Positions 43,588-54,048 of a DNA stretch of 54,776 nt are shown here, piece after piece (positions within the stretch are counted from its first letter, which is position 1; every line of letters starts with the position of its first letter). Below the pieces are notes generated by a model, which had not been told where the DNA came from, made no database searches, and was given only the letters and a program-made list of their open reading frames with translations. This DNA is from JBCDIQ01 sp039024295 (GTDB lineage: Bacteria; Bacteroidota; Bacteroidia; J057): the NCBI GenBank assembly GCA_039024295.1, contig JBCDIQ010000002.1:1-54776 (forward strand), given 5' to 3'. Both the position numbers and the translations under genes were made by a program.

Positions 43588-44403
43588 ATGAAACACCTTT
43601 TTTTACTTTCTTTTCTGTTAGTAGTCGCGTGTAAGGTTCAGGCCCAAGCTGGCCTAAAACTAGGGGGATTGGTTATGCCGCAGGTGAGCTTTCTGCTCAA
43701 TCCGGATGATTCAGGCCAGGACCCTGACCTGTTTCAGTACGAACCGCTCAGTGGTATGGCCGGTGGCATTGTGCTAGGCTACAATCCCGGAGCCATTTTC
43801 GGAATGAGGCTAAATTTCATCTACTCCCAGCAAGGGGGAAGGTATTCGGTCCGCAACACCTTTAACGACAGGTATAATTTTACCACTCGCCTGGAGTACA
43901 TAAAAGTTCCTTTTATGCTTGGGCTGCATTCGAATCCTGAAAACTCCAAGGTGATGTTCAGCCTGTATGGAGGAATTCAGGCAGAATTGCTTACCAGGGC
44001 CTTCCTGTACGATGATGATCCCAGCTTTGCGGCTCCACTGCCGGAAGAGATCACAGGCTTTCCGGATGCTTATGCCCGCTACAGTACATGGGCCTACAGT
44101 GCGGTAGGTGATGTGGGGTTTGATGTGAAATTGGAAGATAATTTTGTGCTTACCCTGCACCTGAGAGGTGAATACGGGGTTGCTGATGCTGAAGACAAAG
44201 ATGCTTCCTATCGTGTGACAGAAGGCGGAATCACCAGAGAGGTGAACTACTGGGATGCCCAGCGTCCAAACGTTCGCATCCAGGAAATGACCCGGAACCT
44301 CAATGTGGGACTGGTCATTGGGGTTGTTTACACATTTGCCAGAAAAGCCAAAGCTGCTCCAGCTACGCTTTCCCCAGGCCCAGGTGGTCCGGTAAGGCCA
44401 TGA
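43588..44403 (+). CDS. Outer-membrane beta-barrel protein
   Basis: 271 residues with a signal peptide (MKHLFLLSFLLVVACKVQAQ). Residues 22-255 alternate hydrophobic and polar strands, as in porin-family or OmpW/PorT-like barrels: GLKLGGLVMPQVSFLLN, GMRLNFIYSQQGGRY, LEYIKVPFMLGLHSN, MFSLYGGIQAELLTRAF, NFVLTLHLRGEYGVAD and NLNVGLVIGVVYTFA. This LEYIKVPFMLGLH pattern is typical of PorT/type-OMP_b-brl_2 barrels. Its stop overlaps the start of ruvA (ATGA), which couples the two. The link between a barrel and a recombination gene is probably just operon layout. Confidence 0.78.
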   Translation: MKHLFLLSFLLVVACKVQAQAGLKLGGLVMPQVSFLLNPDDSGQDPDLFQYEPLSGMAGGIVLGYNPGAIFGMRLNFIYSQQGGRYSVRNTFNDRYNFTTRLEYIKVPFMLGLHSNPENSKVMFSLYGGIQAELLTRAFLYDDDPSFAAPLPEEITGFPDAYARYSTWAYSAVGDVGFDVKLEDNFVLTLHLRGEYGVADAEDKDASYRVTEGGITREVNYWDAQRPNVRIQEMTRNLNVGLVIGVVYTFARKAKAAPATLSPGPGGPVRP

Positions 44404-44990
44404 TTGCCTACCTCAAAGGAAATATTGCTCAGTTAGACCCGGCATTTGTTGTTATCGATTGCCGGGGAGTAGGATATATGGCCAAGATCTCCCTGTATAC
44501 CTATGATCACCTACAGGGAAAAAAGGAAGTATTGCTTCATACCTTTCTGTTGGTACGAGAGGATGCACATACCCTTTATGGCTTTGCTAACACACGGGAG
44601 AAGTCCATGTTTGAGCAACTCATCACAGTGTCAGGGGTTGGGGCAAATACCGCGTTGGTTATGCTTTCCAGCATGGAGGTGGAAGAATTGTTTCATGCAA
44701 TCCGAACTGAAGATGTGCTTCAACTCAAACGAATAAAAGGAATTGGTGCTAAATCTGCGGCAAGAATCGTCCTTGAGCTGAAGGACAAGTTGAAGCTAGA
44801 GGGAACAGTCGCTGAGGCTGGACGCAAAGGAGGGCCATCCAGTGGCTTAAAACAGGAGGCATTAGCTGCACTTATCAGCTTGGGACTTCCAAAGGCCACC
44901 ATGGAAAAACGACTTGATGACTTGGTTAAAGCACATGGATCAGACATTTCTGTCGAGCAGTTGGTGAAGCTTGCCCTACGAAATCCATGA
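44400..44990 (+). CDS. ruvA: Holliday junction branch migration protein RuvA
   Basis: 196 residues, the usual length. It binds the four-way junction and loads the RuvB motor. Domain I is an OB-fold (MIAYLKGNIAQLDPAFVVIDCRGVGYMAKIS). Domain II has two helix-hairpin-helix motifs (ITVSGVGANTALVMLS and IKGIGAKSAARIVLELKDKL), and a flexible linker leads to domain III, which binds RuvB (LKQEALAALISLGLPKATMEK). The start overlaps the barrel gene's stop by 4 nt. sprA follows about 190 nt later, an order common in Bacteroidota. Confidence 0.96.
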   Translation: MIAYLKGNIAQLDPAFVVIDCRGVGYMAKISLYTYDHLQGKKEVLLHTFLLVREDAHTLYGFANTREKSMFEQLITVSGVGANTALVMLSSMEVEELFHAIRTEDVLQLKRIKGIGAKSAARIVLELKDKLKLEGTVAEAGRKGGPSSGLKQEALAALISLGLPKATMEKRLDDLVKAHGSDISVEQLVKLALRNP

Positions 44991-45183
44991 TTCCCTTTCA
45001 TGGGATTATTTTTGTCCCCCATTTATCCAATGGAATTTTGTATGTTTGCCTAGCAGAATCTTCCGGCCCTTCATGACATTTTGACTGTCATTTCTATTCA
45101 ACCCTCAAAATCAATTGCCTATATCGCATCGCTTTACTCACTGACGATCAACGTTTTTTAACAAACGCTTAACTTGTAAAGCT

Positions 45184-48100
45184 TTGTCGAAGTTTAGTAT
45201 TGCATTGCTGATATCGGCAGTGGTTAATTTCTTTGTGCCCGAAGAAATAACCCCAGACCCCTCCGTAGTTGAAACTGTAGACACCGTTGTCACCCAGTTT
45301 GAACTGCCTCCTACGGTCATATCTGTCGATGGAGACACCTCCAAACCCAAGAACCCCAACAATCATGTGGGTGACGCAACCCGTCAACCCTACGTTTCTC
45401 CTATCAACCTCAAAAACCCTGGCAACGTCCAGATAACTTTTGAACTCACAGAGGACGGAAAAGGTTACTACATCTACGAAAGAGTTGGTGGTGTGGACAT
45501 TAAACCTCCTTCTTACATCTCTTTTGAAGACTACCTGAAATATCGTCGGGAAAAGGGAATGGACGATTACTACCGCGAGCAATCTCTTGCCAGTAATGAG
45601 GAAGCTGAGCAGCAAGGCCTGATCCCCACATTTGATTTAGGGAAAGTAGGAGATATTTTTGGCGGTGGAACCGTGGAGATTCGACCTACTGGTTTTGCCA
45701 CACTGAACTTTTCCCTTGACCGGAACAGAACAGAAAATCCTGCATTGCCTCTTCGCCAACAGCGGGTCACCACCTTTAATTTTGACCAGCAGATTCAGCT
45801 TGGGGTGGTGGGAAAGATTGGAGAAAAACTTCGCCTTAATACCACCTTTGATACCAAAGCTACCTTTGACTTTGAAAACCAGTTGAAATTGGAACACTCT
45901 GGTAATGAGGACCAAATCCTTCAGAAAATTGAAGCTGGTAATGTAAGCATGCCCCTGGGGAACTCCCTGATCCAGGGACGTCAAAATTTGTTTGGACTGA
46001 AAACCCAGCTTCGATTCGGACCTGTGAACATTTCTGCGGTGGCTTCTACCGAACGTGGACAGGTGGAAACCATCTCTGTTGCTGGTGGGGGTGGAATTGA
46101 AACCCCATTCGAAAAGAGTGCGGCTGAATATGATGAATACCGTCACTTCTTTCTTTCCCATTATTTCCGGTCTCGCTATGAGGCAGCCCTCTCAAACCCG
46201 CCTCAGGTAAATTCAGGCGTTCGTATCAACCGGATTGAAGTGTGGATCAACAATGCCCGTAGCAGCACCACCCAGAACAACAGGAGTGCGATTGGTTTGA
46301 TTGACATCGGGGAAAATGAGCAGCCTGCACGAGATGGTGGCCTGGGGGTTATTTTTAACGATGACGCGGTTACCTCGAGTAACACCGTTCGCTTTCCAGA
46401 TAACAGTGCCAATGACTTGTATGCTGAACTTACCAGCAACCCAGACTACCGGAACAACCTGACGGCTCCCGACCTGCTTCGTAACCCTGCAGGCCTGAAT
46501 TTCCGCGAAGGGTTTGACTTTGAGCGGGCCAACAATATGCGGCGGCTTAACCCTAATGAGTACAACTTTGACCCCCAACTGGGTTACATCTCTTTGAATC
46601 AGAAGACGGTGGCCAACCAGGTACTATTTGTGGCATTTGAATATACCCTCAATGGCCAAACCTATCAGGTAGGGGAATTTTCCCAGGACGTACCTGCCAA
46701 CGGTACCAACACCAATGTGCTGTTCCTCAAAATGTTGAAGCCTGGCTCCGTTAAGCCTACCTTCACAGATGTAAATAACCGCGTCCGTCAGTTTCCGACT
46801 TGGGACCTGATGATGAAAAACATCTACAACATTGGGTATGGCATTCAACGCGAGAACTTTTTCCTTGACATCAAATATGAGTCTGGAACCAGTGCGGGTA
46901 AAATTAACTTTCTTCCAACGGGAGCAGTTCAGAACCAATTGTTGATCCAAGTGACCAACCTAGACCAGTTGACCAACCATACGGCCCCCAATCCAGATAA
47001 CTATTTTGACTTCATAGAAGGCCGAACCATCATTCCAGATCGCGGCTTGGTGATCTTCCCGGTCCTGGAACCGTTTGGTGATTGGCTGGATGAAAGACTT
47101 GAAAACAATCCTGATGACAGCGTAAGGTATGTCTTTTCCGCCTTGTACGATCAAACCCGGGTGGATGCAATTCAGTTCTTCCCCCAGCTCAACCGATTCT
47201 ACCTGGAAGGGTTTTATCGCTCTGCCGGTGGTGCGGATATTCCGTTGAATACTTTCAACCTGGCGGAGGGAAGTGTAACTGTGACCGCAAATGGCCGTCC
47301 TCTTACAGAGGGGCAGGACTACATTGTGGATTATTTCGGGGGAAAAGTAACAATCATCAATGAGGCCATTCTAACTTCTGGACAACGGATAGATGTGTCC
47401 TTTGAAAGCTCCTCCTTGTACAATGTACAGACCAAGACGCTGATTGGTACAAGGGCTGAGTTTAGCCCTTCCGATAAGATCTCTTTGGGAGCAACGCTGT
47501 TAAACCTGAATGAGCGTCCGTTTACCCAAAAGACCACTTTTGGAGACGAACCGATCAATAACACACTGTGGGGAGTAGATGGAGCACTTCGGACAGACTC
47601 CAGGTTTTTGACCAAAATGGTAGATGCCTTGCCATTGATCAGTACCAAGGCCCCTTCAAATGTTACGGGTGCAGCAGAGTTTGCCCAGTTTATTCCAGGG
47701 CAGCCTCGCCAGATTCGGACGGATCGAGACCGAAGCAATGTGTTCTTGGATGACTTTGAAGCTTCCAAGACCCCATTTAGCATGCAGGGCATCAATCGCT
47801 GGAAGCTCGCAGCCTTGCCAAATGTTCCCCATCTTTCACAGGGACAAAACGACCCATTGGGAGCAAACTTCAACCGGGCAAAGCTGGCGTGGTACCAAAT
47901 TGACCAGGCATTCTATCAGGGGTTTCAGGTAACAATCCCAGAAGAAGATTTACAGGACAACTATACTCGCCTGATCACGCCAAACGAAATCTTTCCCCTG
48001 GCTACCCGTGCTTTTGGGGCAACCATTCAGCCCACCTTTGACCTACATTATATCCCTAATGAGCGTGGGCCTTATAACTACCGAACATCGGACATTGATC

Positions 48101-51100
48101 CGTTGACCGGGCGGCTGCTAAACCCGCGAGACAACTGGGCAGGGATTACTCGTCAGGTAGATGTAAACAATGACTTTGAAGCCACCAACGTTGAGTTTCT
48201 GGAGTTCTGGCTCATGGACCCCTTTATGGACGAGCCTAACCATACTGGTGGTCAAATGTATTTCAACATTGGCCGCGTAAGTGAGGATGTGCTCCCCGAT
48301 GCAGCGATAGCTGTAGAAAACGGGCTGCCGGTAAACGAAAATGACCTCAGCAACATCATCAATACCGACTGGGGACGTGTGCCCCTTGGACTTCCTCCCA
48401 ATAATGCATTTAGTACCGACCCTGATGAGCGGACCTTTCAGGATGTTGGCTTTGATGGATTGAGTGATGAAAATGAACGTGTTTTCTTCAGTGATTCCTC
48501 CAACTTCTTGCCGCAAATGGAGGCTATTCTTGGCCCGAACAACCCGGCGTACCGCCAGTTGGTGGAGGACCCGAGCTCTGATAACTTCCTTCACTTCCGG
48601 GATGATATTTATGAGTCTGACACAGAAGGAATTCTCGGTCGCTACCTGCTGTTCAATGGACTTGAAGGCAACTCACCGGTTAGTACAGGAAGCCAGTCAT
48701 TTACCATTCAGGCTACACAAGAGCCTGACAATGAGGATTTGAACCAAAATGGGAACCTGAGTACAGCAGAAGAGTTCTACGAGTATCGGATTGACCTGAA
48801 TCCTTCGGACCTCATTCCCGGACAAAATTACGTGGTAGACAGCATTGAGTCGATTGTGCAATTGGAAAACAATGTACAAAAGGAAGTCCGTTGGTACCAG
48901 TTTCGTATTCCATTAACGGATGAAGCCAGGACAGCAGTTGGGGGCATCAGTAACCTGAAATCGGTGGATTTCGTGCGGATGTACCTGACAGGTTTTGACG
49001 ACTCTGTTATCCTGCGGATGACTGAATTTCAATTGGTCGCCACCCAGTGGCGCCGAATTGGTATGGCCGGTGAGCTAGATGCCCCCGGTCAGGTCGGTGG
49101 GGGCGGAGGGCCGGTGCCCAATATCGTTGACTTTGAGGTGGGAAGTGTGAGTTTGGAAGAAAACTCTCAGAAGACACCTTTCAATTACCAGTTACCTCCA
49201 GCCGTTAACCGACAGGCAATCAACGGAAACACCCAGGCGGGTTTCCTAGATGACGAACGTTCGCTATTACTTCGTACCTGTAACCTCGGAGATGGACAGT
49301 CTCGCGGAATCTTTAAGACCGTTAACCTGGACCTTCGTAACTACCAGCGATTGAAAATGTGGACGCACGCTGAAGCAATCGACAATGCTGGCTTTCCTTC
49401 TAATTTTGTTGACACCGGAGATGCTACTGCATTTATCCGACTTGGCCTTGACAATGACCAAAACTACTACGAATACGAAATTCCGCTGACGCCCTCCGAC
49501 CCTTTTGCCGCCAACCCTCAGGAACTGGCCAACGTTTGGCCTTTATCCAATGAGTTTGACATTGAACTTTCTGTACTTGGACAAGCCAAGGCTGCGCGAA
49601 ATGCTATTGGTGCCAGCGTGATAGATCGCTTTGAGTTTTCTGAAGGGCTACCCCGTGGACACCGCATCTATGTAGTAGGAACGCCTAAAACCAGTGACGT
49701 TCGTACCATTGTGATTGGGGTGCGTAACCCTATTTCTCCGGATGGGAATCCCGTTTGCCTTGAGACCTGGGTCAACGAATTGCGGATGACAGACTTTGAC
49801 CAGGAAGCCGGCTGGGCAGCCAATGCAAACGTAAACATGCAGTTGGCAGATTTTGGGAATATCCAGGCGTCTATTTCCAACAGAACCCCAGGGTTTGGCG
49901 CATTGGAGCAAAAGGTAAGTGAGCGTTCTCAGGAGAATACCTTTCGATATGATGTAGCGGGTAATTTCCGACTCGATAAATTGGTTCCTCAGAAACTGGG
50001 CATTCAACTTCCGGTGTATGTGACTTACGGAGAACAGCGAATCATGCCAAGGTTTGATCCTCGTGAGGCCGATGTCCGCACTGAATCCTTGATCGAACGC
50101 GCTCAAGAAGGTGAACGAGATGAAACCCGCCGTCAGGTGGAAGATTATACCCGGACAAGGAGTGTTTCTTTTAACAATGTCCGAAAAATGCGTACTGGGC
50201 AAAATCAGAAAAAGCACTTCTGGGACATTGAAAATTTTGATTTCACTTTTGCTTACAACGAATTATTTTCAAGAAATGCCTTTACCGAGCGGAGGTTCAT
50301 GACCCAACATCGTGGTGGGATCAATTATCGGCATACTTTCGAGCCGTTTAACATTAAGCCCTTCAGCCGTTGGAGTCGAAAAAACCCCCTTTCCCTGATC
50401 AACTTTAACCCAGTTCCTACCTCGGTTTCTGTCTCGATCACAGGAAACCGCCAATTTGAAGAAAGACGCATGCGAGCAGGAAATACATTTGGAGGGGAAA
50501 TTGAGCCTACCTTCTCCAAAAACTTCCTCCTCAATCGGAATTACAACCTGACCTGGAAGCTTACAGAAAGCATCAACCTGAATTTTACCGCGACCAATAA
50601 TTCTCGTGTTGATGAAGTCAGAGGGTATTTTAATGATACCACCTTTACTACCCAACGAGAGCGCGACTCCGTGGGGACCCTTTCTGAGAACCTGTTGAAA
50701 ATTGGCAGAGACACGGCCAATGGGCACAACAACCTCATCAATATGGGAAGGACCATCGGGTATAACCATAACCTAACGCTTACGTACCAGCTGCCATTTA
50801 GCAAATATCCTTGGACTGATTTTATCAACGGAAATGTCAATTATTCTGCAACTTTCCGCTGGGATCAGGCCCCTGAGAATAATCCCGCACTTGGTGCAAC
50901 CATCTCTAACAGCCAAAATATACAGACCAATGGACGTCTGGACTTGAAAAAGCTGTATACAAAGATCAAACCAATCAAGAAATTGATGGATGACATGGAC
51001 AAGAAGCGGCGGGAGAAAGAACGAGAACGAAGGGCCAGGCAGAACGGAACAGAACTTCCTAAAAAGAAGGATGAAGCTGATACGACCCGACAGCTCAGGT

Positions 51101-52554
51101 TCCTCCGTGATGTTGGCTCAGAATTGATCAGAATGGCGCTGAGTATTCAAAGTGTGGATTTGAACTATAGCCAGAACAACAGCACCGTGCTTCCTGGCTA
51201 CATGGGCGAAACGGATAACTTCGGGATAGACTTCAACTACCGTGATCCTTTTGGTACTGGTAGCCCTACGGATGACCTGCCACCTACCCTTGGGTTCCTG
51301 GTGGGAAGTCAGCGGGATATTCGAGAGCTTGCCGGAGAAAACGGATGGATTTCCAGAGATACAAACCTGTTTAATTTCTTTGCTCAGAACCGTTCAGAGC
51401 AGTTGTCGGGCAGGACTTCTGTAGAAATTTTCCGGGGATTCCGGGTAGACCTCTCTGTGACACGAAACCGGACCGAGCAATTCAGTGAATTGTTCCGTTG
51501 GCAGGATTCTATCCAGGCATATTCTGGCTCGGATGCGATCCTGAACGGAAACTTTACCATGTCCTATATTTTCGCTGGGACCGCGTTTGAACGAAATGCT
51601 GACCGATCTGATGCCTTCGAGACATTCTCCCAGAACCGTTCCATCATCTCTGACCGTTTGGCAGAGCGAAATCCGAATACCCCGCTGGGACCCGATGTGA
51701 TCAACCAGGCGGGAATAAACTATCGAAACGGATACAGTGGGGAAAACCAAGAAGTGCTTATTCCAGCCCTGCTATCAGCCTATGGTATCAGTAGCCCGGA
51801 GCGGGTAGAACTATCTAGTTTCCCCAGACTTCCATTGCCGAACTGGTCTGTAAACTACAATGGGCTAACCAATGTCCCTGCATTGAAGAAATTCTTCAAC
51901 TCCGTGACCCTTCGGCATACCTACAGAGGTACCTACACCGTAGGAACGTATGCCAATAACCTGCGAGCTGAGGTGGGGGAAAATGGATTTGTCAACAACG
52001 GGGAAGTTAAAACCGATGATGATGGTACCACCTTTGAGGATTTTTATGGAGAAGAAAACATCCAGGCAGTTCAGATTTCAGAGCAATTTGCGCCACTTAT
52101 TGGCTTGAACATGAACTGGAAGAACGGGGTAACCTCGAGCATCGATTACAAAACAGGCCGTCAGATGACGTTTAGTACGGGGACCATGCAATTGACGGAA
52201 AACCGGAACCAGGACCTCTCTGTAATGATCGGCTACCGAAAGGACCGGCTCAACTGGCAGTTCCGCGCTTTTGGAAAGGACATCAACCTTAAGAATAGCT
52301 TGAACTCCCAGCTTCGGGTAACCATGCGGGACAACCGTGAGCGGAACCGGACCCTGGACTCGGATATTCGTCCGATCTATACCCGAGGTAATTTTAACCT
52401 GATGTTCTCTCCCTCTATCGACTACGTCGTCAATACGCGGATCAACGTTCGATTATTTTACGAGCAAAACATCACCCGCCCGTATACCTCAAATTCTTTC
52501 CGTACGGCCTTTAGCAGTGGAGGCGTACAGATTCGGTTCCAGTTGGCAAACTAA
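45184..52554 (+). CDS. sprA: SprA, T9SS outer-membrane translocon
   Basis: 2456 residues from TTG 45184. SprA is the giant barrel (36 strands in Flavobacterium) that passes T9SS cargo through the outer membrane and is needed for gliding. Hallmarks are TFDTKATFDFENQLKLEHSG and GNVSMPLGNSLIQGRQNLFG near 220-275, EYDEYRHFFLSHYF near 315, and a C-terminal strand ending FRTAFSSGGVQIRFQLAN. A charged stretch near 1935-1960 (KKRREKERERRARQNG) is a loop of the barrel. The length is typical. The start is uncertain: an in-frame TGA at 45142-45144 and no ATG between it and 45184 leave TTG 45184 as the best start, and it gives a short hydrophobic signal (MSKFSIALLISAVVNFFV). A TATGTTTG box (45041-45048) is the nearest promoter-like sequence. 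Confidence 0.95.
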   Translation: MSKFSIALLISAVVNFFVPEEITPDPSVVETVDTVVTQFELPPTVISVDGDTSKPKNPNNHVGDATRQPYVSPINLKNPGNVQITFELTEDGKGYYIYERVGGVDIKPPSYISFEDYLKYRREKGMDDYYREQSLASNEEAEQQGLIPTFDLGKVGDIFGGGTVEIRPTGFATLNFSLDRNRTENPALPLRQQRVTTFNFDQQIQLGVVGKIGEKLRLNTTFDTKATFDFENQLKLEHSGNEDQILQKIEAGNVSMPLGNSLIQGRQNLFGLKTQLRFGPVNISAVASTERGQVETISVAGGGGIETPFEKSAAEYDEYRHFFLSHYFRSRYEAALSNPPQVNSGVRINRIEVWINNARSSTTQNNRSAIGLIDIGENEQPARDGGLGVIFNDDAVTSSNTVRFPDNSANDLYAELTSNPDYRNNLTAPDLLRNPAGLNFREGFDFERANNMRRLNPNEYNFDPQLGYISLNQKTVANQVLFVAFEYTLNGQTYQVGEFSQDVPANGTNTNVLFLKMLKPGSVKPTFTDVNNRVRQFPTWDLMMKNIYNIGYGIQRENFFLDIKYESGTSAGKINFLPTGAVQNQLLIQVTNLDQLTNHTAPNPDNYFDFIEGRTIIPDRGLVIFPVLEPFGDWLDERLENNPDDSVRYVFSALYDQTRVDAIQFFPQLNRFYLEGFYRSAGGADIPLNTFNLAEGSVTVTANGRPLTEGQDYIVDYFGGKVTIINEAILTSGQRIDVSFESSSLYNVQTKTLIGTRAEFSPSDKISLGATLLNLNERPFTQKTTFGDEPINNTLWGVDGALRTDSRFLTKMVDALPLISTKAPSNVTGAAEFAQFIPGQPRQIRTDRDRSNVFLDDFEASKTPFSMQGINRWKLAALPNVPHLSQGQNDPLGANFNRAKLAWYQIDQAFYQGFQVTIPEEDLQDNYTRLITPNEIFPLATRAFGATIQPTFDLHYIPNERGPYNYRTSDIDPLTGRLLNPRDNWAGITRQVDVNNDFEATNVEFLEFWLMDPFMDEPNHTGGQMYFNIGRVSEDVLPDAAIAVENGLPVNENDLSNIINTDWGRVPLGLPPNNAFSTDPDERTFQDVGFDGLSDENERVFFSDSSNFLPQMEAILGPNNPAYRQLVEDPSSDNFLHFRDDIYESDTEGILGRYLLFNGLEGNSPVSTGSQSFTIQATQEPDNEDLNQNGNLSTAEEFYEYRIDLNPSDLIPGQNYVVDSIESIVQLENNVQKEVRWYQFRIPLTDEARTAVGGISNLKSVDFVRMYLTGFDDSVILRMTEFQLVATQWRRIGMAGELDAPGQVGGGGGPVPNIVDFEVGSVSLEENSQKTPFNYQLPPAVNRQAINGNTQAGFLDDERSLLLRTCNLGDGQSRGIFKTVNLDLRNYQRLKMWTHAEAIDNAGFPSNFVDTGDATAFIRLGLDNDQNYYEYEIPLTPSDPFAANPQELANVWPLSNEFDIELSVLGQAKAARNAIGASVIDRFEFSEGLPRGHRIYVVGTPKTSDVRTIVIGVRNPISPDGNPVCLETWVNELRMTDFDQEAGWAANANVNMQLADFGNIQASISNRTPGFGALEQKVSERSQENTFRYDVAGNFRLDKLVPQKLGIQLPVYVTYGEQRIMPRFDPREADVRTESLIERAQEGERDETRRQVEDYTRTRSVSFNNVRKMRTGQNQKKHFWDIENFDFTFAYNELFSRNAFTERRFMTQHRGGINYRHTFEPFNIKPFSRWSRKNPLSLINFNPVPTSVSVSITGNRQFEERRMRAGNTFGGEIEPTFSKNFLLNRNYNLTWKLTESINLNFTATNNSRVDEVRGYFNDTTFTTQRERDSVGTLSENLLKIGRDTANGHNNLINMGRTIGYNHNLTLTYQLPFSKYPWTDFINGNVNYSATFRWDQAPENNPALGATISNSQNIQTNGRLDLKKLYTKIKPIKKLMDDMDKKRREKERERRARQNGTELPKKKDEADTTRQLRFLRDVGSELIRMALSIQSVDLNYSQNNSTVLPGYMGETDNFGIDFNYRDPFGTGSPTDDLPPTLGFLVGSQRDIRELAGENGWISRDTNLFNFFAQNRSEQLSGRTSVEIFRGFRVDLSVTRNRTEQFSELFRWQDSIQAYSGSDAILNGNFTMSYIFAGTAFERNADRSDAFETFSQNRSIISDRLAERNPNTPLGPDVINQAGINYRNGYSGENQEVLIPALLSAYGISSPERVELSSFPRLPLPNWSVNYNGLTNVPALKKFFNSVTLRHTYRGTYTVGTYANNLRAEVGENGFVNNGEVKTDDDGTTFEDFYGEENIQAVQISEQFAPLIGLNMNWKNGVTSSIDYKTGRQMTFSTGTMQLTENRNQDLSVMIGYRKDRLNWQFRAFGKDINLKNSLNSQLRVTMRDNRERNRTLDSDIRPIYTRGNFNLMFSPSIDYVVNTRINVRLFYEQNITRPYTSNSFRTAFSSGGVQIRFQLAN

Positions 52555-52587
52555 TGCCAAAGGTTAGGGCAAAAAAAGATCAGAAAA

Positions 52588-53421
52588 TTACTTTCCCCAC
52601 TTGCGAAGTCGTTCAATCAGTTCGTAATCCTGCTCATTTTTTAGCAGGGCACCGCCAAGTGGGGGAACTTCCTGATTGGGGTCCAATTCATCGAGTTCTC
52701 TTGCCTCGATTCTTTCAAGCAATAACAGTTTAATCCAGTCGATCAATTCGCTGGTAGAAGGGCGTTTCTTGAGTCCCTTGAGGTCTCGGACTTTGTAAAA
52801 AACTGACATGGCTGAATCCAGCAGTTTTTGGTCCAGCTGGGGAAAATGCACATCAATGATCCGCTGCATGGTAATCCGATCAGGAAACCGGATATAGTGA
52901 AAAAGGCAACGCCTTAGGAATGCGTCTGGCAGCTCTTTTTCGTTGTTGGAGCTGATAATGACAATGGGGCGATGGATTGCTTTGATGGTCTTCCTCAATT
53001 CATAGCAGTAGAATTCCATCCGATCCAATTCCTGAAGCAGGTCATTGGGAAACTCAATGTCGGCCTTGTCAATTTCGTCGATCAGCAGTACAACCTGTTC
53101 ATCAGAGACGAATGCCTCCCAGAGCTTGCCAGGCTTGATGTAATTGGAAATATCGGCTACCTCATCCCGCCCCAACTGGGAATCTCTTAGGCGTGATACG
53201 GCGTCGTATTCATATAATCCTTGCTGAGCAGAGGTGGTAGACTTGACATGCCAACTGATTAGCGGCTTCCCGAGGGCCTGGGCGACCTCCTGTGCAAGGA
53301 GGGTTTTTCCAGTTCCCGGTTCCCCCTTAATCAGCAGGGGACGCTCCAGGTGAATGGCAGCGTTTACGGCTACCTGCAAGTCTTTGGTCGCTATGTAGGT
53401 TTCTGTACCCTTAAATTTCAT
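52588..53421 (-). CDS. MoxR-type AAA+ ATPase
   Basis: 277 residues. Walker A is GEPGTGKT near 37-44. Walker B is VVLLIDEIDKAD near 110-121. Sensor 1 is VIISSNNEKELPDAFLRRC near 153-171, with the arginine finger in FLRRC, and the C-terminal lid (KRPSTSELIDWIKLLLLE) follows. MoxR ATPases act as chaperones that insert metal or assemble complexes with a von Willebrand factor A partner. No VWA gene lies in the window. It starts 14 nt after the PyrR-like stop, so the two are probably one unit. It is convergent with sprA. Confidence 0.93.
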   Translation of the reverse strand: MKFKGTETYIATKDLQVAVNAAIHLERPLLIKGEPGTGKTLLAQEVAQALGKPLISWHVKSTTSAQQGLYEYDAVSRLRDSQLGRDEVADISNYIKPGKLWEAFVSDEQVVLLIDEIDKADIEFPNDLLQELDRMEFYCYELRKTIKAIHRPIVIISSNNEKELPDAFLRRCLFHYIRFPDRITMQRIIDVHFPQLDQKLLDSAMSVFYKVRDLKGLKKRPSTSELIDWIKLLLLERIEARELDELDPNQEVPPLGGALLKNEQDYELIERLRKWGK

Positions 53422-53435
53422 GAACAGTGGTATTG

Positions 53436-53954
53436 TTACACCAGGAACGCTTCTATGGCATCTCCTGTTTCATTAAATTCTACGGAAACGAATTGTTGCA
53501 GGGTGGTAGCCAGCTCAATGCCCACAAAATTGGGAGATATGGGCATCATCCTGTGGCCACGATCGATGAGCACAGCTATTTCGATTTTTGTTGGCTCAGC
53601 AGATAGTAGAGGGGCGATTACATTCATCATGGTATTACCTCCGTACAGGACATCGTCTACGACCAGCACGTTTTTGTCTTTAAGGCCTGCTACCGGCTGA
53701 TCAAACTCCACCTGAATAGGGCCACTTTTTCCCTGTCGTACTTTTCGGTCCAAACGTGTAGTGACCAGGGTTAGCGTTAGGGGAGAGATTTGTCCTATCA
53801 ATTCGTATAAAAACTTGGCGATAAATCCTCCTCGTTCATCCACCCCCACGATGATCAACTCGGACTCCTGAAAGTTACGTTCATATACCTCGAATGCCAT
53901 TCGTTTGAGGCTGGCTTTTATATCCGGGAAAGTCAAGATTTGGGTTTGCGACAT
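53436..53954 (-). CDS. PyrR-like phosphoribosyltransferase
   Basis: 172 residues from ATG 53954; a GTG at 53975 would add 7 residues. The PRPP loop VLVVDDVLYGGNT near 98-110 matches the type I phosphoribosyltransferase motif (VLVVDDVLYTGRT in PyrR). IIVGVDERGGFIA near 34-46 is the PyrR-like opening and DRGHRMMPISPNFVG near 129-143 the closing loop of the PyrR family. PyrR attenuates the pyr operon and has weak uracil phosphoribosyltransferase activity. No pyrimidine gene is nearby, so it may be a regulator or a salvage enzyme. Confidence 0.85.
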   Translation of the reverse strand: MSQTQILTFPDIKASLKRMAFEVYERNFQESELIIVGVDERGGFIAKFLYELIGQISPLTLTLVTTRLDRKVRQGKSGPIQVEFDQPVAGLKDKNVLVVDDVLYGGNTMMNVIAPLLSAEPTKIEIAVLIDRGHRMMPISPNFVGIELATTLQQFVSVEFNETGDAIEAFLV

Positions 53955-54048
53955 GGCAGCATGGGTGATATGCACAAAGAAATTCGAAGATACGAGAAGT
54001 CAGCCTGAGGAAATAATAAATTTTTAGGTCAGCAACATATTTATGGTA

